Assembly: GCA_963681975.1 (NCBI GenBank)
Contig: OY820613.1
Coordinates: 1,426,001-1,490,000, forward strand
Reading direction: 5' to 3'
Origin: JANELJ01 sp024511395
GTDB taxonomy: Bacteria > Pseudomonadota > Gammaproteobacteria > GRL18
DNA length: 64,000 bases
Shown here: positions 27,043 to 36,123 of the stretch, piece after piece
Layout of the letters: each line of letters opens with the position of its first letter
Numbering within the stretch: the stretch's first letter is position 1
Made by a program: the position numbers and the translations under genes
The notes under the pieces: generated by a model
Databases searched by the model: none
Seen by the model: the letters and a program-made list of their open reading frames with translations, nothing else
What the model was told of the DNA's origin: nothing

Positions 27043-28540
27043 GTCCACCCTGAATAAAATATATGGCATTGATTTATAAAGAAATATTGCTTGATTATGG
27101 GTGTTAAATTTGCAGGTTTTTGGTAAAATAAGCCTTATTACCTTGCAAGTTTCCAGACCAGAATGAAGCCAAAGAAACAGCCAAAAATACCTCAGGAAGA
27201 CCTGTTCAGGATGCGCCTTGAAAACATGCTGGACATAAACCATGAGTTGATTAAGTTATCAAAACACATAGATTGGGAAAGTCCTGATAAAGAATGGGGC
27301 GCTCTGTTTGTATCCACTAAAGGTGCTCCTGCCATACGCACTCGATTGATTGCAGGATTGCATTACCTGAAACACCTGCATGATTTATCGGATGAACAGG
27401 TAGTAAAAGGCTGGACAGAAAATCCGTACTGGCAGTATTTCTGTGGTGAAGAATACTTTCAGCATAAAATGCCTATACACCCTGTGACCATGACCAAATG
27501 GCGTAACCGGCCGGGTAAATCAGGCAGTGAAAAATTACTGATTGAAACCATTAAAGCCGGACTAAAGAGTAAAACCATAAAGCCCGGCAGTTTAAAGAAA
27601 GTCACGGTAGATACTACCGTACAGGAAAAGAACATCGCTTTTCCAACCGATTCAAAGCTCCTGAACAAAGCCAGAGAAAACCTGGTTAAACTGTCCAAAG
27701 AGCACGGTATTAAACTGCGCCAGAACTATAATCGGGTTGGGCCGCAATATGTACTAATGGCCAGTCGTTATGCACATGCAAAACAGTTTAAACGCATGAA
27801 GAAAATGAACAATAAACTGAAATCCCGTTTAGGTCGTGTTAAACGGGATATTGAACGACAACTGCCCAACTATTCCGTTGATATTCAGTCTCTGTTTGAA
27901 GTAGCTCTAAAACAGGCTCAGAAACTGATTGAGCAGGAGCAGCACAGTAAGAACAAGCTTTACAGTTTACATGCTCCTGAAGTCGAGTGTATCAGTAAAG
28001 GCAAAGCTCATAAGCCTTATGAATTTGGTGTTAAAGCCAGTATCGCGGTAACTAACAAGGAAGGCTTTGTTATTGGTGCTCAAAGTTGTCCGGGCAATCC
28101 TTATGATGGACATACCTTGCTGCCACAACTGGAACAGATAAAACAGTTTACAGCCGTACAGCCGGAACAATGCTTTGTTGACCGGGGTTATCGTGGACAT
28201 GAAGTAAAAGACACTAAAGTTTTTATCTCAGGTCAGAAGCGAGGCGTTACCCGAAGTATTAAAAAGGCATTAAAACGGCGCAGTGCGATTGAGCCTGAAA
28301 TTGGTCATATGAAAAACGATGGCCGTTTAGACCGCTGCTACCTCAAAGGTGCAGTCGGTGATGCCATTAATGTGGTTATGGTAGCCGCTGGACATAACTT
28401 AAGAAAGATCCTCAATAAGCTCCGGCTTTTGTGGCTCAAAATTATTTCTGGTTTGATGGGATATTTTATCAAACCAGAACAATCAGCCGCTTTAAACCTG
28501 GCTTAATGTCAGGCTTAAAACGGTATTATTCAGGTTGAAC
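27043..28540 (+). mobile_element. IS5-family element, copy 5 (full length, nested in IS4 copy B)
   Basis: 1498 bp with GTCCACCCTGAATAA and TTATTCAGGTTGAAC ends. Exact 6-bp target duplication TAAATA at 27037-27042 and 28541-28546. This is the best evidence in the window for target size, because the empty site is preserved in IS4 copy C. It post-dates IS4 copy B. Confidence 0.96.
27163..28506 (+). CDS. IS5-family transposase (copy 5, intact, 447 aa)
   Basis: Full-length frame with intact catalytic residues. The C-terminus reads SGLMGYFIKPEQSAALNLA. Two synonymous changes here (TCC to TCT and CCG to CCA) form a compensatory pair in the conserved 3' stem-loop at 28447-28478. Confidence 0.95.
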   Translation: MKPKKQPKIPQEDLFRMRLENMLDINHELIKLSKHIDWESPDKEWGALFVSTKGAPAIRTRLIAGLHYLKHLHDLSDEQVVKGWTENPYWQYFCGEEYFQHKMPIHPVTMTKWRNRPGKSGSEKLLIETIKAGLKSKTIKPGSLKKVTVDTTVQEKNIAFPTDSKLLNKARENLVKLSKEHGIKLRQNYNRVGPQYVLMASRYAHAKQFKRMKKMNNKLKSRLGRVKRDIERQLPNYSVDIQSLFEVALKQAQKLIEQEQHSKNKLYSLHAPEVECISKGKAHKPYEFGVKASIAVTNKEGFVIGAQSCPGNPYDGHTLLPQLEQIKQFTAVQPEQCFVDRGYRGHEVKDTKVFISGQKRGVTRSIKKALKRRSAIEPEIGHMKNDGRLDRCYLKGAVGDAINVVMVAAGHNLRKILNKLRLLWLKIISGLMGYFIKPEQSAALNLA

Positions 28541-29168
28541 TAAATAAGGAAACCGTACACCTGTATAGACGTGAACAGCAGGTTAATTACCGAACAGCGG
28601 TGGCTAAAGCCCGCTTTCTGAATGGCCAGTCGGTATGCTTTGTCTGGTGTGAGTTTGAGGACTCTAAAGGGAAAAAAAGACCACGTCTATTACTGTCAAC
28701 AGATATGCAGTTAAGTGGTCTGGATATTATTGTCGCTTATGAAAAGCGCTGGTCGATTGAGCCCTTGTTCAATCAGTTAAAAAATGACTGGGGCATGAAA
28801 CAGACCTGGCAGAAAACCTGGAAGGTGTTACATCGATGGGTACACATTATTGCTCCGGGGTATATTATACCTCAATTGCGGGCTATTAAATGTCCGGACC
28901 CGGTATTGCGCTTAATTGATAATACGCCCTGGCGAAAGAATACACCCATTACTGCCGGAAGAATACGAATGGGATTGATAAGGTATTTTTCGCAGGTTAG
29001 GGTCAGGGACTGGTGGGATGGTAAGTCCCAAAAATTCCACCCGCCGGATACGGATATTTTAAGGCGATTTGAATATTTGTTATAAAAACAATTTTAAAAC
29101 AGCTGGTTACAAACAAATTGTTAAAGAACGTATGAGCGAAACAGGACTCTCAAGGGTGAGCTGTCGCT

Positions 29169-30083
29169 CTAACGGGCGTTAATAATCAACTGTTTCATTT
29201 TCAGGGCTGCTTGGGACAGGGTTCTGTCTTTATGACTGACAATGCCCAGTTGTCTGCTGGTATTAAAGCCTTTTACCTGCAATTGGATCAGAGAGTGATC
29301 AATCAGGGTGTCGGGTAGAACACTCCAGCCCAGACCTACACTGACCATCATTTTTATAGTTTCCAGATAATTATTGGAGAGTTTTTCCTGTACCGTAATA
29401 TTAAACCCTGCGAGAAACTGGTCAATCAGTTCCCGGGTAAAGGTACCTTTATCGGGTAAAATAGCCGGGTAATGACTTAACTGCTGAAACTCATTTTCAG
29501 AAATAAGAATTTTATCTTTTACAGGGTTTATTGATGAGCGGGACGCCAGAACAGGATGATCCCGGTTTACCGTAATACTAAGCGGGTCAGACCAGATATT
29601 TTCCAGTGTTAGGCATGGGGCTGGATGATTAGGCAGGGTAATCACCGCCAGCTCAATTTCTGCATTTTCTACAGCCTGGCAGGCTGCTTCGGATTCCATA
29701 AAGTCAAGATGCAGATCCACCTGTGGATAGGCGTTGACGTATTGCTTCAGAACCGGCGGTAGATAATGCAGACCGATATGGTGACTGGTGATCATTAAAA
29801 ACTCACCGGCTACTTCATCCCGCATTTTGGCCAGAGCATTTTTACTACTATTAAGTTCTTCTATAATTGCCTGGGCACGGGGCAGAAATATTCGTCCGGC
29901 TTCGGTCAGAACAATATTTTTCTTTACCCGATCAAAAAGCGGATAGTTTAATTCATTTTCCAGGGCGGAAATGCGTTTACTGACGGCCGGCTGGGTTAGA
30001 AACAGTCTTTCTGCCGCCTGAGAAAATGAGCCGGTTCTGGCAACCATTAAAAAGGTTTCAATAGAGGGAATATCCATAAACAA
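29169..30083 (-). CDS. LysR-family regulator divergent from leuC
   Basis: The 304-residue protein has an N-terminal winged helix-turn-helix (SIETFLMVARTGSFSQAAER, LTQPAVSKRISALENEL) and a LysR substrate domain. Translation may start at the second ATG (30077, MDIPSIETF). The TAG stop at 29169-29171 overlaps the ragged end of IS4 copy B, so a few native C-terminal residues may have been replaced. Divergent placement beside leuCDB suggests control of leucine synthesis, which is an inference from position and a LysR-type palindrome in the intergenic region. Confidence 0.88.
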   Translation of the reverse strand: MFMDIPSIETFLMVARTGSFSQAAERLFLTQPAVSKRISALENELNYPLFDRVKKNIVLTEAGRIFLPRAQAIIEELNSSKNALAKMRDEVAGEFLMITSHHIGLHYLPPVLKQYVNAYPQVDLHLDFMESEAACQAVENAEIELAVITLPNHPAPCLTLENIWSDPLSITVNRDHPVLASRSSINPVKDKILISENEFQQLSHYPAILPDKGTFTRELIDQFLAGFNITVQEKLSNNYLETIKMMVSVGLGWSVLPDTLIDHSLIQLQVKGFNTSRQLGIVSHKDRTLSQAALKMKQLIINAR

Positions 30084-30109
30084 ATTATAACTTAAATTTA
30101 ATAAGACAT

Positions 30110-30124
30110 ATAACTAATAGTTAT
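30110..30124. promoter_or_regulatory. Candidate LysR-type operator between lysR and leuC
   Basis: ATAACTAATAGTTAT is a perfect 7-bp palindrome around one central base and fits the T-N11-A pattern of LysR-type sites. It lies 26 bp upstream of the regulator's start and about 100 bp upstream of leuC, in the 142-bp divergent intergenic region. Confidence 0.6.
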
Positions 30125-30225
30125 ACAAAATATAAAGAATTTGAATTTGAGTTATCAAATGCTTAAGAGTAGTATTACGCCTAAAATACTGAACCAATCG
30201 GGACAATTTCCGTCGGGAGAAGAAA

Positions 30226-31668
30226 ATGAGTGCAAAAACCCTGTATGACAAGTTGTGGGATAGTCATGAGGTTAGAAAAAATGATGATGGTACTTCCTTA
30301 TTATATATAGACAGGCAGTTAATTCATGAGGTGACTTCGCCGCAGGCATTTGAGGGGCTTAGACTGGCGAATCGTAAACCTTGGCGTGTATCTGCCAACC
30401 TAGCTACCCCAGATCATAATGTGCCCACTACCAACCGGGCAGAGGGTATTGCCGATCCCATCTCTAAAATTCAGGTGGAAACCCTGGATAAAAACTGTCA
30501 TGACTTTGGTATTACTGAATTTAGAATGGATGATATCCGTCAGGGTATTGTACATGTGATTGGTCCGGAGCAGGGCGCCACTCTGCCCGGTATGACACTG
30601 GTTTGCGGAGACTCTCATACGTCAACACACGGGGCTTTCGGTACTCTGGCTTTCGGGGTTGGCACCTCTGAAGTGGAGCATGTACTGGCAACCATGTGTC
30701 TTATCCAAAAAAAATCAAAAAATATGCTGGTACGGGTTGATGGTCAGTTAAAGCCCGGCGTGACGGCAAAAGATATTATCCTGGCCATTATCGGCATCAT
30801 AGGCACTGCAGGTGGTACGGGATATGCCATTGAGTTTGCAGGGGAAGCCATTCGCTCTCTGTCTATGGAAGGGCGTATGACAATATCCAATATGGCTATT
30901 GAAGCCGGAGCCCGTGCCGGTATGATTGCAGTCGATGATACTACGATTGAATATGTTAAAGGCAAAACCTATGCGCCAAAGGGCGGGCAATGGGAAATGG
31001 CCGTGCAATACTGGAAAAACTTCCATTCCGATGAGGGCGCTGACTTCGATAAGGAAGTGATCCTGGATGCCTCCTGTATAGAGCCTCAGGTAACATGGGG
31101 TACCTCACCGGAAATGACCATTGCTATTAATGAGCGGATCCCTGATCCGCAACAGGAAAGCGATGCGGTGAAAAAAGAAGGCATGAAGGCCGCACTTAAA
31201 TATATGGGGCTTGAAGCCGGTACGCCGATTAATGAAATGCCGGTTGATGTGGTCTTTATCGGCTCCTGCACCAATTCCCGTATTGAAGATATGCGGGCCG
31301 CAGCAGAAATTGTCAGGGGCAGAAAAGTGGCTGATAATGTTCAGCAGGCTCTGGTGGTTCCCGGTTCCGGCCTGATAAAACAGCAGGCAGAAGCAGAAGG
31401 CCTGGATAAAATTTTTAAAGAGGCCGGTTTTGAATGGCGTGAGCCGGGCTGTTCCATGTGTCTGGCTATGAATGCAGACCGGCTTGAACCCGGCCAGCGT
31501 TGTGCCTCGACCTCCAATCGTAATTTTGAAGGGCGTCAGGGGCAGGGCGGTCGTACCCATCTGGTCAGTCCGGCTATGGCCGCTGCAGCCGCAGTCACCG
31601 GCCATTTTATTGATGCTTCGCAGCTGGCCGCAACTTCCGGCAGCGATGTTTCCGGCTCGACAGTATAA
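30226..31668 (+). CDS. leuC: 3-isopropylmalate dehydratase large subunit
   Basis: Aconitase-family enzyme that isomerises isopropylmalate with LeuD. The 480-residue protein has the 4Fe-4S cysteines in FIGSCTNSRIEDMR and in GCSMCLAMN, and the substrate motif CGDSHTSTHGAFG. The ATG at 30226 follows GGGAGAAGAAA. First gene of leuC-leuD-leuB-asd. Length is normal for bacterial LeuC. Confidence 0.97.
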   Translation: MSAKTLYDKLWDSHEVRKNDDGTSLLYIDRQLIHEVTSPQAFEGLRLANRKPWRVSANLATPDHNVPTTNRAEGIADPISKIQVETLDKNCHDFGITEFRMDDIRQGIVHVIGPEQGATLPGMTLVCGDSHTSTHGAFGTLAFGVGTSEVEHVLATMCLIQKKSKNMLVRVDGQLKPGVTAKDIILAIIGIIGTAGGTGYAIEFAGEAIRSLSMEGRMTISNMAIEAGARAGMIAVDDTTIEYVKGKTYAPKGGQWEMAVQYWKNFHSDEGADFDKEVILDASCIEPQVTWGTSPEMTIAINERIPDPQQESDAVKKEGMKAALKYMGLEAGTPINEMPVDVVFIGSCTNSRIEDMRAAAEIVRGRKVADNVQQALVVPGSGLIKQQAEAEGLDKIFKEAGFEWREPGCSMCLAMNADRLEPGQRCASTSNRNFEGRQGQGGRTHLVSPAMAAAAAVTGHFIDASQLAATSGSDVSGSTV

Positions 31669-31681
31669 AAGGAGTACTATA

Positions 31682-32323
31682 ATGGAGAAGTTTACAAAAT
31701 TAAGTGCTATTGCAGTACCTCTGGATCGTGCCAATGTGGATACCGATGCCATTATTCCTAAACAGTTTTTAAAGTCCATTAAACGCAGTGGTTTTGGTCC
31801 TAATCTGTTTGATGAATGGCGTTATCTGGATCATGGTGAACCGGGTATGGATAACTCAAACCGGCCGCTTAATCCTGACTTTGTATTAAATCAGCCTCGT
31901 TACCAAGGGGCTCAGATTTTGCTGGCATGGGATAATTTCGGTTGCGGTTCTTCTAGGGAGCATGCCCCATGGGCACTGGAAGATTATGGTATCCGGGTGA
32001 TTATAGCGCCCAGCTTTGCCGACATTTTCTATAATAACTGCTTTAAGAACGGTCTGTTACCTATTGTTTTACCAGAAGAAATAGTGGATGAACTGTTTAA
32101 GCTGGTAGAAGCTAATGAAGGCCTCAAACTGACTGTTGATCTGGAGCAGAAAACCATTACTGCAGATACCGGCTTAAAAATTAACTTTGAGCTGGATGAA
32201 TTCCGCCGTCATTGCCTGCTGGAAGGGCTGGATGAAATCGGTTTAACACTGGCTCATGCCGATGAAATTTGTCAGTATGAAGAGAAACAGAAAAAGATCA
32301 CGCCCTGGTTATTTAATGAGTAG
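31682..32323 (+). CDS. leuD: 3-isopropylmalate dehydratase small subunit
   Basis: The swivel domain partner of LeuC, 213 residues. I choose the ATG at 31682 (MEKFTKLSAIAVPLDRANVD), 13 bp after leuC and preceded by AAAGGAG. An upstream in-frame ATG at 31472 would overlap leuC by almost 200 bp. DTDAIIPKQFL and NFGCGSSREHAPWAL are the conserved active-site segments. Confidence 0.96.
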   Translation: MEKFTKLSAIAVPLDRANVDTDAIIPKQFLKSIKRSGFGPNLFDEWRYLDHGEPGMDNSNRPLNPDFVLNQPRYQGAQILLAWDNFGCGSSREHAPWALEDYGIRVIIAPSFADIFYNNCFKNGLLPIVLPEEIVDELFKLVEANEGLKLTVDLEQKTITADTGLKINFELDEFRRHCLLEGLDEIGLTLAHADEICQYEEKQKKITPWLFNE

Positions 32324-32373
32324 AGGCAAATTATTTAGATTCAATTATCAAGATAAACTAGAGAAATAATAAT

Positions 32374-33453
32374 ATGACTAAAAAAATTGCGGTTCTGCCC
32401 GGTGATGGTATCGGCATTGAAATTGTTGCCCAAGCCGTTAAGGTGCTGGAATGTTTAAATGCGGATTTCGGTTTGAATGCTGAAATGGAACAGGGGCTGG
32501 TAGGAGGTTCTGCCTATGATGAAACCAGTTCACCTTTACCTGAAGCCACTCTGAAACTGGCCAAAGAAGCTGATGCGGTATTATTAGGTGCCGTGGGCGG
32601 CTATAAATGGGAATCACTGGATATTTCAGTACGCCCCGAAAAAGGGCTGCTGGGGCTGCGTTCTGAACTGGAACTGTTTGCCAATCTGCGGCCTGCTATT
32701 TTATATCCGCAGCTGGCACATGCCTCTACTCTAAAGCCTGAGGTGGTTTCAGGGCTGGATATAATGATTGTACGTGAGCTGACCGGCGGTATCTATTTTG
32801 GTCAGCCAAGAGGTGTCAGAGAACTGGAAAATAGTGAAAAACAGGGTTTTAACACACTTATCTATAAAGAGTCTGAAATTGAGCGAATTGCTCATGTGGC
32901 TTTTGAAACAGCTATGAAATGTGATAAACGTCTCTGCTCTGTAGACAAAGCTAATGTACTGGAATGTACAGAACTTTGGCGTGAAGTAGTTGAACGGGTT
33001 AGTAAGGACTATCCTGAAGTGGAACTCAGTCATATGTATGTGGATAATGCCGCTATGCAGCTGGTACGGGCACCCAAGCAGTTTGATGTTATGGTAACTA
33101 CTAATATGTTTGGTGATATTCTGTCCGACTGTGCCGCCATGCTGACCGGCTCTATTGGTATGCTGCCGTCCGCTTCCATGGATAAAAATCAGAAAGGTAT
33201 GTATGAACCTATCCATGGTTCAGCACCGGATATTGCCGGTCAGGATATTGCCAACCCACTGGCCACCATTTTATCGGTTGCCATGATGCTGCGTTATTCA
33301 CTGGGTGCTGAAGCACTGGCGGTTAAAGTTGAAAAAGCCGTGGATGATGTTCTGAACCAGAATTTAAGAACCGAAGATATTTATACGCAAGGGGATATTA
33401 AAGTCGGCACCAGTGCCATGGGTGATGCAGTTGTAGCTGCCTTAAAATCCTAA
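32374..33453 (+). CDS. leuB: 3-isopropylmalate dehydrogenase
   Basis: NAD-dependent oxidative decarboxylation of 3-isopropylmalate. The 359-residue protein has the catalytic segment ELTGGIYFGQPRG, the metal-binding region VTTNMFGDILSDCAAM and EPIHGSAPDIAGQDIANP. It follows leuD by 50 bp and precedes asd by 41 bp, the usual order in gammaproteobacteria. Confidence 0.97.
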   Translation: MTKKIAVLPGDGIGIEIVAQAVKVLECLNADFGLNAEMEQGLVGGSAYDETSSPLPEATLKLAKEADAVLLGAVGGYKWESLDISVRPEKGLLGLRSELELFANLRPAILYPQLAHASTLKPEVVSGLDIMIVRELTGGIYFGQPRGVRELENSEKQGFNTLIYKESEIERIAHVAFETAMKCDKRLCSVDKANVLECTELWREVVERVSKDYPEVELSHMYVDNAAMQLVRAPKQFDVMVTTNMFGDILSDCAAMLTGSIGMLPSASMDKNQKGMYEPIHGSAPDIAGQDIANPLATILSVAMMLRYSLGAEALAVKVEKAVDDVLNQNLRTEDIYTQGDIKVGTSAMGDAVVAALKS

Positions 33454-33494
33454 TTAATATTAATGATAACTATTTATAAGCTAGGAATAGAAAA

Positions 33495-34517
33495 ATGACT
33501 AAAGAATTTGATGTTGCAGTTGTCGGTGCTACTGGTGCCGTCGGCGAAACCATGATGGCGATACTAGAACAACGTGATTTTCCAGTTCGTAACTTATACC
33601 CGCTGGCCAGTGAGCGTTCTGCCGGTAAAAAAGTCCAGTTTAAAGGTAAAAACTATACGATTGAAGAGCTCAGTACCTTTGATTTTTCCAAAGTACAGAT
33701 CGGTCTGTTTTCAGCAGGTGGCAGTATTTCAGAGATATATGCCCCTAAAGCGGCTGAAGCCGGTTGTGTTGTGGTCGATAATACTGCTCATTTCCGCTAT
33801 GACGATAATATTCCCCTGATAGTACCGGAGGTTAATCCACATGCTATTGCCGGATACACCAATCGCGGGATTATAGCCAATCCAAACTGTTCCACTATCC
33901 AAATGCTGGTGGCATTAAAGCCCATTTATGATGCCGTGGGTATTGAGCGTATTAATGTCTGTACTTACCAGGCTGTTTCCGGAACCGGAAAAAATGCCAT
34001 TGAAGAACTGGCGACTCAGACAGCTAATATTCTGAACTGTAAGGAAGTAAAAGCTGAAGTTTACCCTAAGCAGATTGTGTTTAATGTGCTGCCGCATATT
34101 GACGTATTTAAGGATAATGGCTATACCAAGGAAGAAATGAAAATGGTCTGGGAAACCCAGAAGATTTTTGAAGATGATTCCATTATGGTTAATCCAACAG
34201 CGGTTCGAGTTCCAGTCTTTTATGGTCACTCAGAAGCACTTCATATAGAAACCAAAGAAAAAATCAGTGCCGAAAAAGCCACTGAACTGATGCAGAGCTT
34301 TGATGGTATTGAAATTCTGGATACCCAGGAAGACGGTGGTTATGCGACAGCCGTTACTGAAGGCGCAGGTAATGATCCGGTTTACGTCAGTCGTATCCGT
34401 GAAGACATTTCCCATCCTCGCGGACTGGATATGTGGGTGGTTGCCGATAATGTACGCAAAGGTGCCGCTCTGAACAGTGTCCAGATTGCAGAAATACTGA
34501 TTAAAGATTACCTGTAG
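33495..34517 (+). CDS. asd: Aspartate-semialdehyde dehydrogenase
   Basis: Reduces aspartyl phosphate, feeding lysine, diaminopimelate, threonine and methionine synthesis. The 340-residue protein has the NADP motif VVGATGAVGETM, the catalytic Cys in ANPNCSTIQM and the EALHIET segment with the active-site His (GHSEALH). Terminal gene of the leuCDB-asd run. Stop is TAG. Confidence 0.96.
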   Translation: MTKEFDVAVVGATGAVGETMMAILEQRDFPVRNLYPLASERSAGKKVQFKGKNYTIEELSTFDFSKVQIGLFSAGGSISEIYAPKAAEAGCVVVDNTAHFRYDDNIPLIVPEVNPHAIAGYTNRGIIANPNCSTIQMLVALKPIYDAVGIERINVCTYQAVSGTGKNAIEELATQTANILNCKEVKAEVYPKQIVFNVLPHIDVFKDNGYTKEEMKMVWETQKIFEDDSIMVNPTAVRVPVFYGHSEALHIETKEKISAEKATELMQSFDGIEILDTQEDGGYATAVTEGAGNDPVYVSRIREDISHPRGLDMWVVADNVRKGAALNSVQIAEILIKDYL

Positions 34518-34530
34518 TCATCATTATATT

Positions 34531-34563
34531 CCCTCTCCCTTCGGGAGAGGGTTAGGGTGAGGG
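34531..34563. repeat. REP-like hairpin after asd
   Basis: CCCTCTCCC (34531-34539) pairs perfectly with GGGAGAGGG (34543-34551) around a TTC loop, followed by TTAGGGTGAGGG. This sequence class is a widespread extragenic palindrome in proteobacteria. Fourteen bases after the asd stop, it may also stabilise or end the leu-asd transcript. Confidence 0.7.
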
Positions 34564-34612
34564 CGGGATAAAAAATTCAAGGAAGCGTGAATTGATTTGC
34601 AAAATTTAAATA

Positions 34613-35771
34613 GTCCGACCTGAATAAGTCATAGCACATTGATTTATAAGGAAATATTGGCGATTTGTGGGTTTTAAATTTGCAGGTTTTTGGTAAAATA
34701 AGCATTATTGCCTTGCAAATTTTCAGACCAGAATGAAGCCAAAGAAACAGCCAAAAATACCTCAGGAAGACCTGTTCAGGATGCGCCCTGAAAACATGCT
34801 GGACATAAACCATGAGTTGATTAAGTTATCAAAACACATAGACCGGGAAAGTCCTGATAAAGAATGGGGTGCTCTGTTTGTATCCACTAAAGGTGCTCCT
34901 GCCATACGCACTCGATTGATTGCAGGATTGCATTACCTGAAACACCTGCATGATTTATCAGATGAACAGGTAGTAAAAGGCTGGACAGAAAATCCGTACT
35001 GGCAGTATTTCTGTGGTGAAGAATACTTTCAGCATAAGATGCCCATACACCTTACGACCATGACCAAATGGCGTAACCGGCCGGGTAAATCAGGCAGTGA
35101 AAAATTACTGATTGAAACCATTAAAGCCGGACTAAAGAGTAAAACCATAAAGCCCGGCAGTTTAAAGAAAGTCACGGTAGATACTACCGTACAGGAAAAG
35201 AACATCGCTTTTCCAACCGATTCAAAGCTCCTGAACAAAGCCAGAGAAAACCTGGTTAAACTGTCCAAAGAGCACGGTATTAAACTGCGCCAGAACTATA
35301 ATCGGGTTGGGCCGCAATATGTACTAATGGCCAGTCGTTATGCTCATGCAAAACAGTTTAAACGCATGAAGAAAATGAACAATAAACTGAAATCCCGTTT
35401 AGGTCGTGTTAAACAGGATTATCGTGGACATGAAGTAAAAGACACTAAAGTTTTTATCTCAGGTCAGAAGCGAGGCGTTACCCGAAGTATTAAAAAGGCA
35501 TTAAAACGGCGCAGTGCGATTGAGCCTGAAATCGGTCATATGAAAAACGATGGCCGTTTAGATCGCTGCTACCTCAAAGGTGCAGTCGGTGATGCCATTA
35601 ATGTGGTTATGGTAGCCGCTGGACATAACTTAAGAAAGATCCTCAATAAGCTCCGGCTTTTGTGGCTCAAAATTATTTCCGGTTTGATGGGGTCTTTTAT
35701 CAAACCGGGGCAATCAGCTGCTTTAAACCTGGCTTGATGTCAGGCTTAAAACGGTATTATTCAGGTTGAAC
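34613..35771 (+). mobile_element. IS5-family element, copy 6 (339-bp internal deletion)
   Basis: 1159 bp with normal ends GTCCGACCTGAATAA and TTATTCAGGTTGAAC. Flanking hexamers TAAATA and TACATA differ at one base, so this may be a mutated duplication or a recombinant junction. The deletion is in frame and removes the middle of the transposase. Confidence 0.92.
34733..35737 (+). CDS. IS5-family transposase (copy 6, 334 aa, catalytic core deleted)
   Basis: Reads through the deletion as LGRVKQDYRGHEVKDTKV. This removes 113 residues including CFVDRG, the segment with the second catalytic Asp. The remaining ORF is open but the product should be inactive. It could still bind IS ends and act as an inhibitor, which is speculation. 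Confidence 0.88.
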   Translation: MKPKKQPKIPQEDLFRMRPENMLDINHELIKLSKHIDRESPDKEWGALFVSTKGAPAIRTRLIAGLHYLKHLHDLSDEQVVKGWTENPYWQYFCGEEYFQHKMPIHLTTMTKWRNRPGKSGSEKLLIETIKAGLKSKTIKPGSLKKVTVDTTVQEKNIAFPTDSKLLNKARENLVKLSKEHGIKLRQNYNRVGPQYVLMASRYAHAKQFKRMKKMNNKLKSRLGRVKQDYRGHEVKDTKVFISGQKRGVTRSIKKALKRRSAIEPEIGHMKNDGRLDRCYLKGAVGDAINVVMVAAGHNLRKILNKLRLLWLKIISGLMGSFIKPGQSAALNLA

Positions 35772-36123
35772 TACATAATTTGCAAACTGGTTACTGGTTA
35801 ATGTTTTTCTTGAATTTTTTGTTTTAACATACTAAAAATAAAGACAATATAGTAAGCGTTTGTGCTATTATTTCTGAAAAACCAGCTATAATTAAGAAAA
35901 AATGCTCTGGCGTTAATTTCGAAGTAAATACTTACTAAATGAAATCCAGTACAAATCTTGTACAATTTTAATAATTAGTCTTCACAATCTGTAAGCAAAA
36001 TAGAATTATGATAATAAGAATTTTCTCTGGAAATGATTTCTGCAGGAATTTGCTTATCACAAATTTTTATACTAGTTTGAAGACATATCGTATTCTGAAA
36101 AATATAAAATAGGGAGTCAGCAA
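35772..36123. other. AT-rich upstream region of fimV
   Basis: A 352-bp non-coding stretch. I see no convincing ORF on either strand. GGGAG at 36112-36116 precedes the GTG start of fimV, so a promoter is expected in this region, but no clear -35/-10 pair stands out. Confidence 0.4.

Larger units (their letters stand above)
26341..29085 (+). pseudogene. IS4-type transposase (copy B, truncated and interrupted)
   Basis: The reading frame enters at TFLTRALPLRSAKTFIELL, continues to LAIDDSIVLR at about 26606, and then loses frame through a 4-bp deletion relative to copy A. Further lesions are a TAG near 26639 and CGA to TGA near 26983. After IS5 copy 5 the C-terminal part is open from 28600 to 29085, including YEKRWSIEPLFNQLKNDWG and ending RRFEYLL. 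Not functional. Confidence 0.8.
26341..29168 (+). mobile_element. IS4-type element, copy B (both ends trimmed, interrupted by IS5 copy 5)
   Basis: Segments 26341-27042 and 28547-29168 are one IS4-type copy split by IS5 copy 5 (27043-28540), with TAAATA duplicated. The unbroken target, CTGCCTTTAAATAAGG, can be read in copy C near 62713. The left terminus and transposase start are missing at the IS5 copy 4 boundary. The right terminus stops after CGCTCTAA, short of ACTTTAG, at the lysR 3' end. Confidence 0.85.
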
